Assembly (NCBI GenBank): GCA_964412845.1
Contig: CAYPQM010000171.1
Span: 1 to 13,489 of the forward strand
From: JAWWPY01 sp964412845
Lineage (GTDB): Bacteria > Actinomycetota > Actinomycetes > Streptosporangiales > Streptosporangiaceae
Direction of reading: 5' to 3'
DNA length: 13,489 nt
The translations under genes and the position numbers were made by a program. Under the pieces are notes generated by a model. The model did no database searches. It saw only the letters and a program-made list of their open reading frames with translations, and had not been told where the DNA came from. Positions 1-7,745 of this stretch are shown here, in pieces (position 1 is the first letter of the stretch; every line of letters starts with the position of its first letter).

Positions 1-115
1 GGAAGGTTCTAGTAGCAAAAGCCATTGGAATCGATATTTGATATATTGGAATAATCCGTTTTATTAAAGAAATCCAATCTATTAGTTATAAAAAAAAAAA
101 GAAAATATATTTATT
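1..115. other. Left-edge fragment and clpP leader
   Basis: No gene is identified here. Frame 2 is open from the edge to a TAA at 65-67 (last residues HWNRYLIYWNNPFY), and frame 3 ends earlier (last residues AKAIGIDI). Either could be the tail of a gene, or both could be chance in a spacer. The rest is AT-rich, with an 11-base A run before the clpP ATG. No convincing promoter or Shine-Dalgarno was seen, which is not unusual because plastid clpP is commonly transcribed by the nuclear-encoded polymerase. Confidence 0.35.
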
Positions 116-790
116 ATGGCGGACCGAAAAATACCATACATCGCTTTTGAAATTGGTGATGTTTTACGTGATGGTTTTGTTTTAGATCGTGATGGTGTAA
201 TTAAAGAACCCATTTGGATTGATATACGCGAACGACTTTACATAGAAAGAACACTCTTTCTATGTAAAGAAATTACGACATCTTTCGCCAATCAGTTCAT
301 GGCTCTCTTGTTACTGCTGAATTCGGAAAGTGACGATTTTAATGATACTGATATATATATGTATATAAACTCTCTTGGTGGAGACACATACCAATCAATA
401 GCTATTTATGATGTTCTACAAGTTATGTTACCTGAAGTGTCTACAATAGCTATGGGATTAGCTGCATCAGGAGCATCTTTGATCCTGGCCGGAGGAACAA
501 TTACTAGACGGATAGCTTACCCTAACGCTAGGATTTGGATTCACGAACCTAGAAGTGTCCCGATTAGCACAAAAAAAAATATAGATTCCTTAATAAAGGA
601 AACAGAAGATATGCTTGAACTTCGTAACACAATTGCGGATATTTATTCACAACACACAGGTAAACCTGTAGATGTTATACAGAAGGATCTGGAAAGAGAC
701 TATTTTATGTCGGCAACAGAAGCTCGAGATTATGGTATTATTGATCGCGTAGTCATGTCAAAAAAAGAAAATGACATAAAACCTGAGTGA
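116..790 (+). CDS. clpP: ATP-dependent Clp protease proteolytic subunit ClpP1, intronless and divergent
   Basis: Plastid-encoded serine protease subunit of the stromal Clp complex, which degrades unfolded or surplus proteins delivered by ClpC chaperones. The product is 224 residues, against about 196 in typical angiosperms. Extra length comes from roughly 20 additional residues before the conserved RLYIERTLFL block (about 40-49), a small insertion near 70-78, and a lysine-rich tail. The catalytic triad looks intact: Ser118 in GLAAS, His143 in WIHEP, Asp195 in LERDYF. The oxyanion-region SPGG motif reads SLGG (86-89). Both introns usual in this gene are absent, as also in grasses and several fast-evolving eudicots. 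The start is the first ATG in frame, at the end of an AT-rich leader. rps12 exon 1 follows on the same strand, the ancestral neighbour. The residue edited from His to Tyr in many plants is already encoded as Tyr206 (TAT). A partial second copy lies at 7239-7604. Intact triad and frame suggest a functional gene despite the divergence. Confidence 0.93.
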   Translation: MADRKIPYIAFEIGDVLRDGFVLDRDGVIKEPIWIDIRERLYIERTLFLCKEITTSFANQFMALLLLLNSESDDFNDTDIYMYINSLGGDTYQSIAIYDVLQVMLPEVSTIAMGLAASGASLILAGGTITRRIAYPNARIWIHEPRSVPISTKKNIDSLIKETEDMLELRNTIADIYSQHTGKPVDVIQKDLERDYFMSATEARDYGIIDRVVMSKKENDIKPE

Positions 791-827
791 TCCGAGTGAT
801 TAGATAGATTTCAAAGTCGAATTTTTC

Positions 828-861
828 TTTTTTGAATATGGAGTATCCCATATTCAAAAAA
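828..861 (+). terminator. Stem-loop downstream of clpP
   Basis: A perfect 14-bp inverted repeat (828-841 with 848-861) encloses a 6-nt loop, 37 nt after the clpP stop. Such 3' stem-loops in plastids mainly protect and define mRNA 3' ends rather than terminate efficiently. A shorter version occurs at the same place after the second clpP copy (7652-7677), so it was inside the duplicated unit. Confidence 0.65.
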
Positions 862-939
862 GGAAAATTAAGAAAAATAACATCTGGTTAAGATCGATCG
901 AAACAAAGAAATTGGATTTTGTATAGATATATACACAAT

Positions 940-1053
940 ATGCCAACTATTACACAACTTCTTAGAAACATAAGACAGCCAAAAAAAAATGGTAAGAAAT
1001 CTCCCGCTCTTAAAGGATGTCCTCAGCGTCGAGGACCATGTGTTAGGGTGTAT
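940..1053 (+). CDS. rps12: Ribosomal protein S12, exon 1 (5' part of a trans-spliced gene)
   Basis: First exon of plastid S12, a 30S protein at the decoding centre. It is 114 nt, 38 codons, exactly the usual size, and ends at a group II 5' splice site (GTGCGGCTCG). The product begins MPTITQLLRNIRQP and contains SPALKGCPQRRG, which identifies it. Several changes from the near-invariant angiosperm peptide are visible: KKNGKK replaces the usual IRNVTK region, and PCV replaces TCT. The remaining exons lie elsewhere in the genome and are joined by trans-splicing, so no stop codon is expected here. It follows clpP by 149 nt on the same strand, the ancestral arrangement, but the usual next gene rpl20 is missing: petD comes next, convergent. 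Confidence 0.93.
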
Positions 1054-1353
1054 GTGCGGCTCGTTCAGGTCATGAATTCGAACAGATAAGAGAATCTTTC
1101 CAGTATCAACGAGCAGTACTGATGAATAGGATAGTAACATTTAGGTATATTATATACCTATTTATTCTATACAAATTGATGGTTTCCATTGGTCAAAATC
1201 CAATCATTTTCGAGAGCAAAAGCAAAACAGTTTAATAAGAATTTTTGATACTTTTTTTTTCAAAAAGATTTTTCTATGCTATTTTTTAGAAAGACTTATA
1301 AATTTTTCGATTTATTTGAAACTTGAAAACATATAATATAATTTTTTGAGTTT
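1054..1353 (+). other. 5' half of the rps12 trans-spliced group II intron and AT-rich spacer
   Basis: The region starts with a group II 5' splice consensus directly after rps12 exon 1. The first 70-80 nt look like intron domain I sequence; after that it becomes AT-rich with T runs (1253-1260, 1269-1291). The 3' limit of the intron half cannot be set by eye. No protein gene was seen on either strand. Confidence 0.7.
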
Positions 1354-1406
1354 ATATCAGGAATAATTACTTTAATTAATTACTTTGAAGTAACTATTCC
1401 TGATAT
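1354..1406 (-). terminator. Strong stem-loop at the petD 3' end
   Basis: A 19-bp inverted repeat with one mismatch (A1366 against C1394) pairs 1354-1372 with 1388-1406 around a 15-nt loop, 46 nt beyond the petD stop. This is the expected place for the 3'-end stabilising hairpin of the psbB operon transcript. Because the rps12 intron half runs toward it from the left, it could also form the 3' end of that precursor. Confidence 0.7.
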
Positions 1407-1415
1407 ATCTACATC

Positions 1416-1446
1416 AAAATACTTCATGAAGAAAATACTTCATGAA
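1416..1446. repeat. 15-bp tandem direct repeat, two copies
   Basis: AAAATACTTCATGAA occurs at 1416-1430 and again at 1432-1446, a 16-bp period, just before the petD stop codon on the opposite strand. This is a typical slippage repeat. Confidence 0.85.
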
Positions 1447-1451
1447 TCAAT

Positions 1452-2732
1452 TTAAAAAAGACCTAAAGTTAAGGACTTATCAATAGGCAGTGTGGCTCCA
1501 ATACCTAACCAAAGAGCTACTATGGTACCGATTAAAAAAACCGTTGTAGCTACTGGACGGCGAAATGGATTTTGGAATTTATTGACATTTTCCAAAAAAG
1601 GTACTGTCAGTAATCCCAATGGTACTGAAACCATTAAAAGAACACCCAATAATTTATTGGGTACTGTACGAAGTATTTGAAACACGGGAAAGAAGTACCA
1701 TTCAGGTAATATTTCCAAAGGAGTTGCAAAAGGGTCCGCCGGTTCACCAATTATTGATGGTTCTAAAACCGCTAAACCTACGTTGCATGCAATAGTACCT
1801 AGAATTACTACTGGAAAAATATATAAAAGATCGTTGGGCCATGCGGGTTCCCCATAATAATTATGCCCCATCCCTTTAGCTAATTTTGCTCTTAACACAG
1901 GATCATTTAAGTCAGGTTTTTTTGTTATTGGGATAGATGAATTTTTGTGTATAGATCCATCCCCCGAAGAAACCGGACATGATGATTTTTCATCATCCGG
2001 CTCGAGCAAAAATCAAAAGAATCAAACTAATATCAAATGTCTAATTAATCTATATGTCTAATTAATCTATTAATAATATATTAATGTATTATATATAAGA
2101 CTCCATGATAAGATTTTATCCGATTGCATTTTGCAGTTGCAATTCCAACTAGGGATTGCAACAAATTCGAATTCTTTTTTTCTAAATAAATGCCCACTGT
2201 CCAAGTAAGCTTATAAAATTGATCATGATCAAGCGCTTTTTGGATTGTCTCATGTCTTCTGATTGGTTTTTATCGATAAAATATTTCGATTTTTTCCCTA
2301 TCCATATAAAGTATTTACTTGTTACTAAAAAAAATAGAACCTATATTCTTCCTTAGATCCCTTCTTTCACTCCGATAGTATCATAGATAGGAATCAATGC
2401 AAAGGAAATGAATGCATTTCTATACTAAAAACTAAAAAACAATTAAGTGGAGTAGATGAAATTCAGTAAGTGGAATAGACATAAAACTGAATCATGCCAT
2501 ATCATTTCACTCTATTCTACGGACCTTACAAAGCCTTTTTATAGATGACATTATTCAGGTATGATCATAGAGAATATTCTCTTTAAACGAACCGGCCTAT
2601 CCCTCTACTACGTAAAGGGCTTACGTGGGTCTTGGCTGGATCCCGAGACACATTTGGTCGTGATTTACAACGTGGCGGATAAAATAATGTATCCGCATGG
2701 CCAAATTAATAGTTCAAGTCACACACTCCCAT
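1452..2732 (-). CDS. petD: Cytochrome b6f complex subunit IV (two exons)
   Basis: Thylakoid membrane subunit of cytochrome b6f, matching the C-terminal part of cytochrome b; with PetB it forms the quinol-oxidising core. Exon 1 is the usual 8 nt, ATGGGAGT, at complement(2725..2732); exon 2 is complement(1452..1926), 475 nt. Joined, they give 160 residues starting [20 protein letters not shown], the standard length. The PEWYFFPVFQILR segment of the Qo-site region and three hydrophobic helices are present. Splice sites fit group II: 5' GTGTGACTTG and a 3' end ...CCCAAT. An open frame continues upstream of exon 2 to 2009, but that part is intron domains V/VI, not protein. It is the last gene of the psbB operon; in most plants rpoA would follow, but rps12 and clpP do here. 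Sequence is strongly conserved. Confidence 0.97.
1927..2724 (-). other. petD group II intron
   Basis: Intron of 798 nt on the minus strand between the 8-nt exon 1 and exon 2. The 5' end is GTGTGACTTG. Domain V is recognisable just before exon 2, with a GAGCCGGATGATG... / ...CATCATGTCCGGTTTC hairpin, followed by a domain VI-like segment. No maturase is encoded inside, as usual. It contains a short tandem repeat at 2038-2070. Confidence 0.9.
2038..2070. repeat. Short tandem repeat in the petD intron
   Basis: TGTCTAATTAATCTAT occurs at 2038-2053 and 2055-2070, a 17-bp period, in an AT-rich part of the intron close to domain V. Confidence 0.85.
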
Positions 2733-2915
2733 AATCCATCCTTTCTTTGCAAGATTCACTTCAACTAGTCGTATCAAATACAGAATAAAAGATTGATTGG
2801 TTGAAGAGAAGTATCCAAATAAAATGTGTGATTCTTAAAAAAACCATATTTATAGCAATGAAATAGTTTTGTCCTTCCCAATATGAATATATAATCAATC
2901 TATTTTATGTTTTCT

Positions 2916-4385
2916 CTATAAAGGGCCCGAAATACCTTGTTTACGTATCATTAGAAAGTGCATCAACATAAATACAGCAGTAAGAAGAGGCAATACAAAA
3001 GTATGTAAACTGTAAAAACGAGTTAAAGTGGATTGGCCGACACTAGCACTTCCACGTAATAACTCCACTAAAGGGGATCCTATTAGTGGAATAGCCTCAG
3101 GTACACCAGTAACGATTTTGACTGCCCAATAACCAATTTGATCCCAAGGTAAGGAATAGCCAGTTACACCAAAAGATGCCGTTAATACAGCCAAAACCAC
3201 ACCTGTAACCCAAGTTAATTCGCGGGGTTTTTTAAACCCACCAGTGAGATACACACGAAATACGTGTAGAATCATCATTAGAACCATCATACTTGCTGAC
3301 CATCGATGAACGGATCGGATTAACCAGCCAAAGTTGGCCTCAGTCATTATATATTGAACAGAAGAGAAAGCTTCTGTAACAGTAGGACGATAGTAAAAAG
3401 TCATAGCAAAACCTGTAGCTACTTGTACTAGAAAACAAGTAAGTGTGATCCCCCCTAAACAATAAAATATATTGACATGAGGAGGCACATATTTACTGGT
3501 TATATCATCTGCAATCGCCTGAATCTCAAGACGTTCCTCAAACCAATCATATACTTTATTGAGATAGGTAACTCGGGTAGATGACTCCCCCTCTGAGAAC
3601 CGTATATGAAAATTTCATTTCATACGGCTCAAGCTGAAAGACCAAAATACTGATTTTAACGAATATTTTATTTATAGGTTAAAACTTCTTAGATTTGAAT
3701 GAACATATGAAGTAAGAAAATCCGTAATTTGATCTTTGTGATTATAATGCCAAAAAATATCAAGTTGGCTCATTTCTTTTTTTTTTTTTATGTTGATGGT
3801 TACAGGCCTCTTGAATTTTCTCCTTCCTATTTTTAATTATTATTGTTTATTGGATTTATTGTTTTCTGTGCATAAATTGTACTTCTTCTTTTTTACTAAT
3901 TGATAGGAATTTTCTTGTTGAGACCCTATGAATCACTTTGAAACCTCAGATTTATACTCGAACCACGATGATTTATTTTCAAGCTAAACTCAAAGGATCT
4001 CTGAGTAAGAATCCTTTGATTTATCATTTTTTTTATAGATCCAATGACTTGACTCAACAAAATTGACAGAAAGAGTTGCCCTTCGGTCAAAATAAAAATA
4101 TGAATGAAGTATAATTCGTTTGATTTCAAAAATATATATTCTGAAAATATATATTCTAGTTAATATATTCCCGTTTTTTTGAGTCCGGTTACGAGGTCTG
4201 ACTGAATAATAGGTATGAATCATAGTTCAATTTTTCTTTTCTTGGTCTATTCTATTTATTTCGTGCTCCAGATACTAGAATAAATGTCTGACGAGGTAGA
4301 ATTCATTATCTTGTTAGAGATCGATAAAAAACCCATTCATTCTATTATTATTTATAGGATCAATTATAACAAGTCACACACTCAT
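2916..4385 (-). CDS. petB: Cytochrome b6 (two exons)
   Basis: Cytochrome b6, the haem-binding membrane core of the b6f complex, which carries electrons from plastoquinol across the thylakoid. Exon 1 is the usual 6 nt, ATGAGT, at complement(4380..4385); exon 2 is complement(2916..3557), 642 nt. Together they encode 215 residues, the standard length, beginning [20 protein letters not shown]. Four transmembrane helices and the haem-ligand histidines (SVHRWSASMM and MILHVFR in helix B, FYSLHTFVLP and FMLMHF in helix D) are seen. Codon 204, a C-to-U editing site (Pro to Leu) in several angiosperms, is already CTA (2952-2954). A reading that starts at the Met in VPPHVN misses the true N terminus. 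It lies between psbH and petD, as in nearly all plastid genomes. Confidence 0.97.
3558..4379 (-). other. petB group II intron
   Basis: Intron of 822 nt on the minus strand. It begins GTGTGACTTG after the 6-nt exon 1 and ends ...CTATCTCAAT before AAAGTATATGATTGG. A clear domain V hairpin (GAGCCGTATG ... CATATACGGTTC) lies at about 3593-3629. No open reading frame inside looks genuine. A 14-bp tandem repeat is at 4129-4157. Confidence 0.92.
4129..4157. repeat. Short tandem repeat in the petB intron
   Basis: AAAATATATATTCT occurs at 4129-4142 and 4144-4157, a 15-bp period, in an AT-rich loop region of the intron. Confidence 0.85.
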
Positions 4386-4429
4386 TTTCCAAAAATACCG
4401 AAACAAAAAAAGTCCACGATCGAACTACC

Positions 4430-4458
4430 AAAATCTTTTCTTTAGAAATCAAGATTTT
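4430..4458 (-). promoter_or_regulatory. Stem-loop in the psbH-petB spacer
   Basis: An 8-bp perfect inverted repeat (4430-4437 with 4451-4458, 13-nt loop) lies between psbH and petB. This spacer is a known processing region of the psbB transcript, where PPR proteins define RNA ends; a specific protein site cannot be assigned from sequence alone. Confidence 0.45.
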
Positions 4459-4509
4459 AGCATTAGTAGTAATTTTTTCTTTACTGGAAAGATCAAAACC
4501 TCATAAAAC

Positions 4510-4731
4510 CTAATTCCCAGTAATCCCATCCAATAAAACAGAGGAGTTATAAATTTCCAAAAGAATACATAGGAATACAGCAAATAAAGCCATTGCAACT
4601 CCCATAAGTGGTGTAGTACCCCAGCCCGGAGCTACTTTACCATATTCTGAATTTAAGGGTTTCAATAAATCCCCGACAGGAGTTCGTCTTGATCCAGATC
4701 TAGAACTATCTTCAACGGTTTGTGTAGCCAT
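4510..4731 (-). CDS. psbH: Photosystem II 10 kDa phosphoprotein PsbH
   Basis: Small thylakoid subunit of photosystem II, next to CP47, involved in assembly, repair and bicarbonate/quinone-side stability. It is 73 residues, the standard size. The N-terminal stromal part MATQTVEDSSRSGSRRT carries the conserved phosphorylation-site threonine (Thr3). One transmembrane helix follows (about residues 41-60, PLMGVAMALFAVFLCILLEI), then the short tail NSSVLLDGITGN. It is co-transcribed between psbT and petB, with psbN on the other strand immediately upstream. No oddities. Confidence 0.98.
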   Translation of the reverse strand: MATQTVEDSSRSGSRRTPVGDLLKPLNSEYGKVAPGWGTTPLMGVAMALFAVFLCILLEIYNSSVLLDGITGN

Positions 4732-4769
4732 AAATTGTATTCTATTAAATAATGATTGGTTAAGATCTG

Positions 4770-4797
4770 TTGACTTTGTATACTATTCTGTTATATT
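4770..4797 (+). promoter_or_regulatory. Candidate PEP (sigma70-type) promoter for psbN
   Basis: TTGACT (4770-4775), a 16-nt spacer, and TATATT (4792-4797) resemble a bacterial-type -35/-10 pair. It ends 56 nt before the psbN ATG and on its strand. psbN is known to be transcribed separately from the psbB operon, so a promoter is expected about here. Assigned by motif only. Confidence 0.5.
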
Positions 4798-4850
4798 TCT
4801 AAATAAATGATCTTATATCGTTATAGTAGATCCATTCTGGAAATTATTAA

Positions 4851-4985
<135 letters not shown>

Positions 4986-4992
4986 TTGAAGT

Positions 4993-5039
4993 AATTGAAG
5001 TAATGAGCTTCCCTTATTGGTAGACTCATTACTTCAATT
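4993..5039. terminator. Perfect 15-bp stem-loop between psbN and psbT
   Basis: Bases 4993-5007 pair with 5025-5039 without mismatch around a 17-nt loop. It lies 7 nt after the psbN stop and 25 nt after the psbT stop on the other strand. A hairpin at this place can serve convergent transcripts by protecting the psbN 3' end and marking a psbT-psbH processing site. A 9-bp direct repeat (TTGAAGTAA) overlaps its left arm at 4986. Confidence 0.75.
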
Positions 5040-5064
5040 CAATTAAATTGTTTCAAGATTTATT

Positions 5065-5172
5065 TTATTTTTTTATTTTAGTTGGAACCTTAGGTGGTTC
5101 TCGAAAAAAGATAGCAAAAAAGATTATCCCTAAAATCGAGACTAAAAGGAATGTATAAACCAATGCTTCCAT
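5065..5172 (-). CDS. psbT: Photosystem II reaction centre protein PsbT
   Basis: A 35-residue single-helix subunit at the photosystem II dimer interface, needed for dimer stability and recovery from photodamage. The sequence opens MEALVYTFLLVSILG, continues through the rest of the helix and FFREPPKVPT, and ends KIKK, slightly altered from the more common short lysine tail. It lies 176 nt downstream of psbB in the same transcription unit. Too small for a usual ORF cut-off but unambiguous by family match. Confidence 0.97.
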   Translation of the reverse strand: MEALVYTFLLVSILGIIFFAIFFREPPKVPTKIKK

Positions 5173-5348
5173 AGATTCGATTGTGGTTTACAATTATAGC
5201 TTCCACACCTATTCACTTGAGATCATTTATCATATAAATAAAGAAAAAGAATCAAAGAGAAGATGATGATTCAAATCAAGATTCTTTTTTCTTGTACCCG
5301 ATGAAGAAAAAAAGAGGAAAGAAATCAATATACCAACCACAAAATGCT

Positions 5349-6878
5349 CTATAAGACAGTTTGTCTCTTTGTAGTTGGATCTCCAACTTTTTGGAATGTT
5401 CCAAATTCCACTTGAGCATCCAAATCTGGATCAATACCAGCAAAAACATCTCTGAACAAGGTTCTAGCGCCATGCCAAATGTGTCCAAAAAAGAAGAGCA
5501 AGGCGAATGTAGCATGTCCAAAAGTAAACCAACCCCTTGGACTACTACGAAAAACACCGTCAGATTTCAAAGTAGCTCGATCTAATTCAAAAATCTCACC
5601 TAATTGGGCACGTCTAGCATATTTTTTAACAGTAGCAGGATCTGAATAAGTTACTCCATTAAGTTCACCACCATAGAACTCAACAGTTACACCTACTTGT
5701 TCAACACTATATTTAGATTCTGCCCTTCTAAAAGGAACATCGGCTCTAACAATCCCGTCTTCATCTACCAAAACTACCGGAAATGTTTCAAAAAAGGTAG
5801 GCATACGACGTACAAAAAGCTCCCGACCTTCTTTATCTCTAAAAAGGGGGTGTCCTAACCATCCAACCGCTATTCCATCTCCGTTATCCATTGAACCTGC
5901 TCTAAATAATCCCCCTTTTGCCGGATTATTACCAATGTAATCATAAAAAGCTAATTTATCAGGAATTTTAGACCAAGCTTCCGATAAACTTAAATTTTCG
6001 GCTAGCCCGGCGCTAACTCTTCGATATATTTCTTGTTGAAAGTATCCCTGGTCCCATTGATAACGAGTAGGACCAAATAATTCGATTGGGGTAGTTGCTG
6101 AACCATACCACATAGTTCCTGCAACAACAAAAGCTGCAAAAAAGACAGCAGCAATACTACTGGAAAGTACAGTTTCAATATTGCCCATGCGTAATCCTTT
6201 GTATAGACGTTGAGGCGGACGGACACTCAGATGGAATAAGCCTGCTAATATACCTAATGTGCCTGCAGCAATATGATGAGAGGCTATTCCTCCTGGAACA
6301 AAAGGATCAAAACCATCCACACCCCAAGCTGGATTGACAGCTTGTACTTTTCCAGTTAGTCCATAAGGATCGGACACCCATATTCCAGGACCGTACAAAC
6401 CTGTTACATGGAATGCGCCAAAGCCAAAGCAAGCTACACCTGAGAGAAATAAATGAATTCCAAAAATCTTGGGCAAATCCAATGAAGGTTTTCCTGTACG
6501 TTCATCACAGAATACTTCTAAGTCCCAATATACCCAATGCCAGATAGCTGCCAAGAAGCACAAACCAGAAAACACTATATGTGCCGCTGCAACACCTTCA
6601 TAACTCCAAATACCTGGATTGGTTACAGTTCCTCCTGAAATATTCCAACCGCCCCATGAATTGGTTATTCCTAAACGAGTCATGAAAGGTATAACGAACA
6701 TACCCTGTCTCCACATTGGATCAAGAACAGGATCAGAGGGATCAAAAACCGCTAATTCGTATAAAGCCATCGAACCGGCCCAACCAGCAACTAGAGCTGT
6801 GTGCATTATATGAACAGAAAGCAATCGACCGGGATCATTCAATACGACAGTATGAACACGATACCAAGGTAAACCCAT
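5349..6878 (-). CDS. psbB: Photosystem II CP47 chlorophyll apoprotein
   Basis: Core antenna of photosystem II; it binds chlorophyll a and passes excitation to the D1/D2 reaction centre in the thylakoid. It is 509 residues, one more than the common 508, with a slightly changed C terminus (TTKRQTVL). It begins MGLPWYRVHTVVLNDPGRLL and has six transmembrane helices with paired chlorophyll-ligand histidines (for example HIMHTALVAGW, HIVFSGLCFLAAIWHW, HHIAAGTLGILAGLFH, FGHIWHGARTLF). The large lumenal loop between helices 5 and 6 spans roughly 260-440. A Shine-Dalgarno-like AGGGGT (6885-6890 on the complement) supports the start. It is the first gene of the psbB-psbT-psbH-petB-petD operon and has the promoter at 7074-7103. 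Conserved, in sharp contrast to clpP next to it. Confidence 0.98.
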   Translation of the reverse strand: MGLPWYRVHTVVLNDPGRLLSVHIMHTALVAGWAGSMALYELAVFDPSDPVLDPMWRQGMFVIPFMTRLGITNSWGGWNISGGTVTNPGIWSYEGVAAAHIVFSGLCFLAAIWHWVYWDLEVFCDERTGKPSLDLPKIFGIHLFLSGVACFGFGAFHVTGLYGPGIWVSDPYGLTGKVQAVNPAWGVDGFDPFVPGGIASHHIAAGTLGILAGLFHLSVRPPQRLYKGLRMGNIETVLSSSIAAVFFAAFVVAGTMWYGSATTPIELFGPTRYQWDQGYFQQEIYRRVSAGLAENLSLSEAWSKIPDKLAFYDYIGNNPAKGGLFRAGSMDNGDGIAVGWLGHPLFRDKEGRELFVRRMPTFFETFPVVLVDEDGIVRADVPFRRAESKYSVEQVGVTVEFYGGELNGVTYSDPATVKKYARRAQLGEIFELDRATLKSDGVFRSSPRGWFTFGHATFALLFFFGHIWHGARTLFRDVFAGIDPDLDAQVEFGTFQKVGDPTTKRQTVL

Positions 6879-6998
6879 GGAAACACCCCTTTATCAAAGA
6901 AAAATAGAGACTATATCACCTTATTTTATCGCATTAAAGTAAGAAGACTATATACTGTGTACCTAACCTAAAACTCTTTTTCAGTAGATTCTGTGGGT

Positions 6999-7033
6999 TC
7001 ATTTTGATTTCATCTCATTGAAAATCAAAATGA
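6999..7033 (-). promoter_or_regulatory. Stem-loop in the psbB 5' leader
   Basis: A 12-bp inverted repeat (6999-7010 with 7022-7033, 11-nt loop) lies between the psbB promoter and its start codon. Plastid leaders with such hairpins often act in RNA stability or translation. No specific binding protein can be assigned. Confidence 0.5.
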
Positions 7034-7073
7034 GGGAACAACTCTGTTCGTAAGAACAAAGAGAAGCAGATCT

Positions 7074-7103
7074 ATTCTATACCCGATAAGTACCAATACG
7101 CAA
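7074..7103 (-). promoter_or_regulatory. psbB promoter, PEP type
   Basis: On the minus strand, TTGCGT (7098-7103) is followed by ATTGGTACTTATCGGG and TATAGAAT, giving a -35/-10 pair spaced 16-18 nt. This matches my recollection of the conserved psbB promoter of seed plants and lies about 200 nt upstream of the psbB start. Confidence 0.75.
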
Positions 7104-7141
7104 CGGGAAGATTGCATTATTGGAGAATAAATGGATACTTT

Positions 7142-7161
7142 TTGATCATTCGAATGATCAA
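7142..7161. repeat. 20-bp perfect palindrome
   Basis: TTGATCATTCGAATGATCAA reads the same on both strands with no spacer. It lies about 40 nt upstream of the psbB -35 box, in the spacer next to the truncated clpP copy. It could extrude as a cruciform or fold in RNA; function unknown. Confidence 0.85.
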
Positions 7162-7238
7162 TCAATCCCTTCGTTACAGTTTTTTTGAATCGACCTAAAA
7201 AATAAAAAGAAACCCATTAAATAAAGAAAGAAAATTGA

Positions 7239-7604
7239 TTAAAAAGATCTAATCAAGAATTTGATGTGTGTACAATAGCTATGGGATTAGCAGGAGCATC
7301 TTTGATCCTGGCCGGAGGAACAATTACTAGATGGGTCCCTAACGCTAGGATTTTGATTCACCAACCTAGAAGTGCCCGTATTAGGACAAATACAAATATA
7401 GATGTATTAATGATGGAAGCAGAAGATATGCTTGAACTTCGTAACACAATTGCGGATATTTATGCAGAAAACACAGGTAAACCTATAAATGTTATACAGA
7501 AGGATCTGGAAAGATACTCTGTTATGTCGGAAACAGAAGCTCAAGATTATGGGATTATCGATCGCGTAGCAAAGTTCAAAAAGGAAAATGAAATAAAAGA
7601 GTGA
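7239..7604 (+). pseudogene. clpP: 5'-truncated second copy of clpP
   Basis: The C-terminal half of ClpP, matching residues 108-224 of the copy at 116-790. The frame is open from 7239 but has no ATG before the one at 7281; a GTG at 7266 is the first alternative start, exactly where similarity begins. The product lacks the N-terminal half with the oligomer handle and the SPGG region. A 6-nt deletion removes residues around the catalytic Ser (GLAASGAS becomes GLAGAS), a second 6-nt deletion removes two residues before PNAR, and a 3-nt deletion lies near the end. His in LIHQP remains; the catalytic Asp in LERD is Tyr (LERYSV). By hand about 84 of 112 aligned residues are identical. The frame has no stop and all indels are multiples of three, so a recent or residual coding function is possible. 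Position beside psbB, divergent from it, is the ancestral clpP site. Similarity continues about 75 nt past the stop. Confidence 0.85.
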
Positions 7605-7651
7605 TCTAAGTGATTTTGTGCAAATTTATTTCAAAGTTGAATTTTCCTTTT

Positions 7652-7677
7652 TTGAATATTAAGTATTCAATATTCAA
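7652..7677 (+). terminator. Stem-loop downstream of the truncated clpP
   Basis: A 9-bp perfect inverted repeat (7652-7660 with 7669-7677, 8-nt loop) lies 47 nt after the stop. It corresponds to the hairpin at 828-861. Loop and outer stem have changed, but the inner arms TTGAATAT and ATATTCAA are kept. Confidence 0.5.
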
Positions 7678-7745
7678 TTTATTTATTTCAATTTAATAGG
7701 ATTCTTAATCTTAATATAGTAAGAAGAATACTCGATGAAAAAAAT

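Noticed and set aside
868..1140. 90-residue open frame on the minus strand
   Set aside because: It is antisense to rps12 exon 1 and its intron; the peptide has no family resemblance and the + strand explains the conservation.
1927..2009. Extra N-terminal residues (MLEPDDEKSSC...) joined to petD
   Set aside because: This is read-through of intron domains V and VI; the 8-nt exon 1 at 2725-2732 restores the exact family N terminus and length.
3926..4223. Two overlapping minus-strand frames inside the petB intron
   Set aside because: AT-rich, no maturase motifs, and within a normal-sized group II intron.
5276..5557. 93-residue minus-strand frame overlapping the psbB 3' end
   Set aside because: It is out of frame with the conserved psbB and has no recognisable domain.
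7239..7604. The second clpP fragment as a separated clpP exon of a split gene
   Set aside because: Its 5' boundary does not match a known clpP intron position, no group II splice sequence lies before it, and a complete clpP already exists at 116-790.
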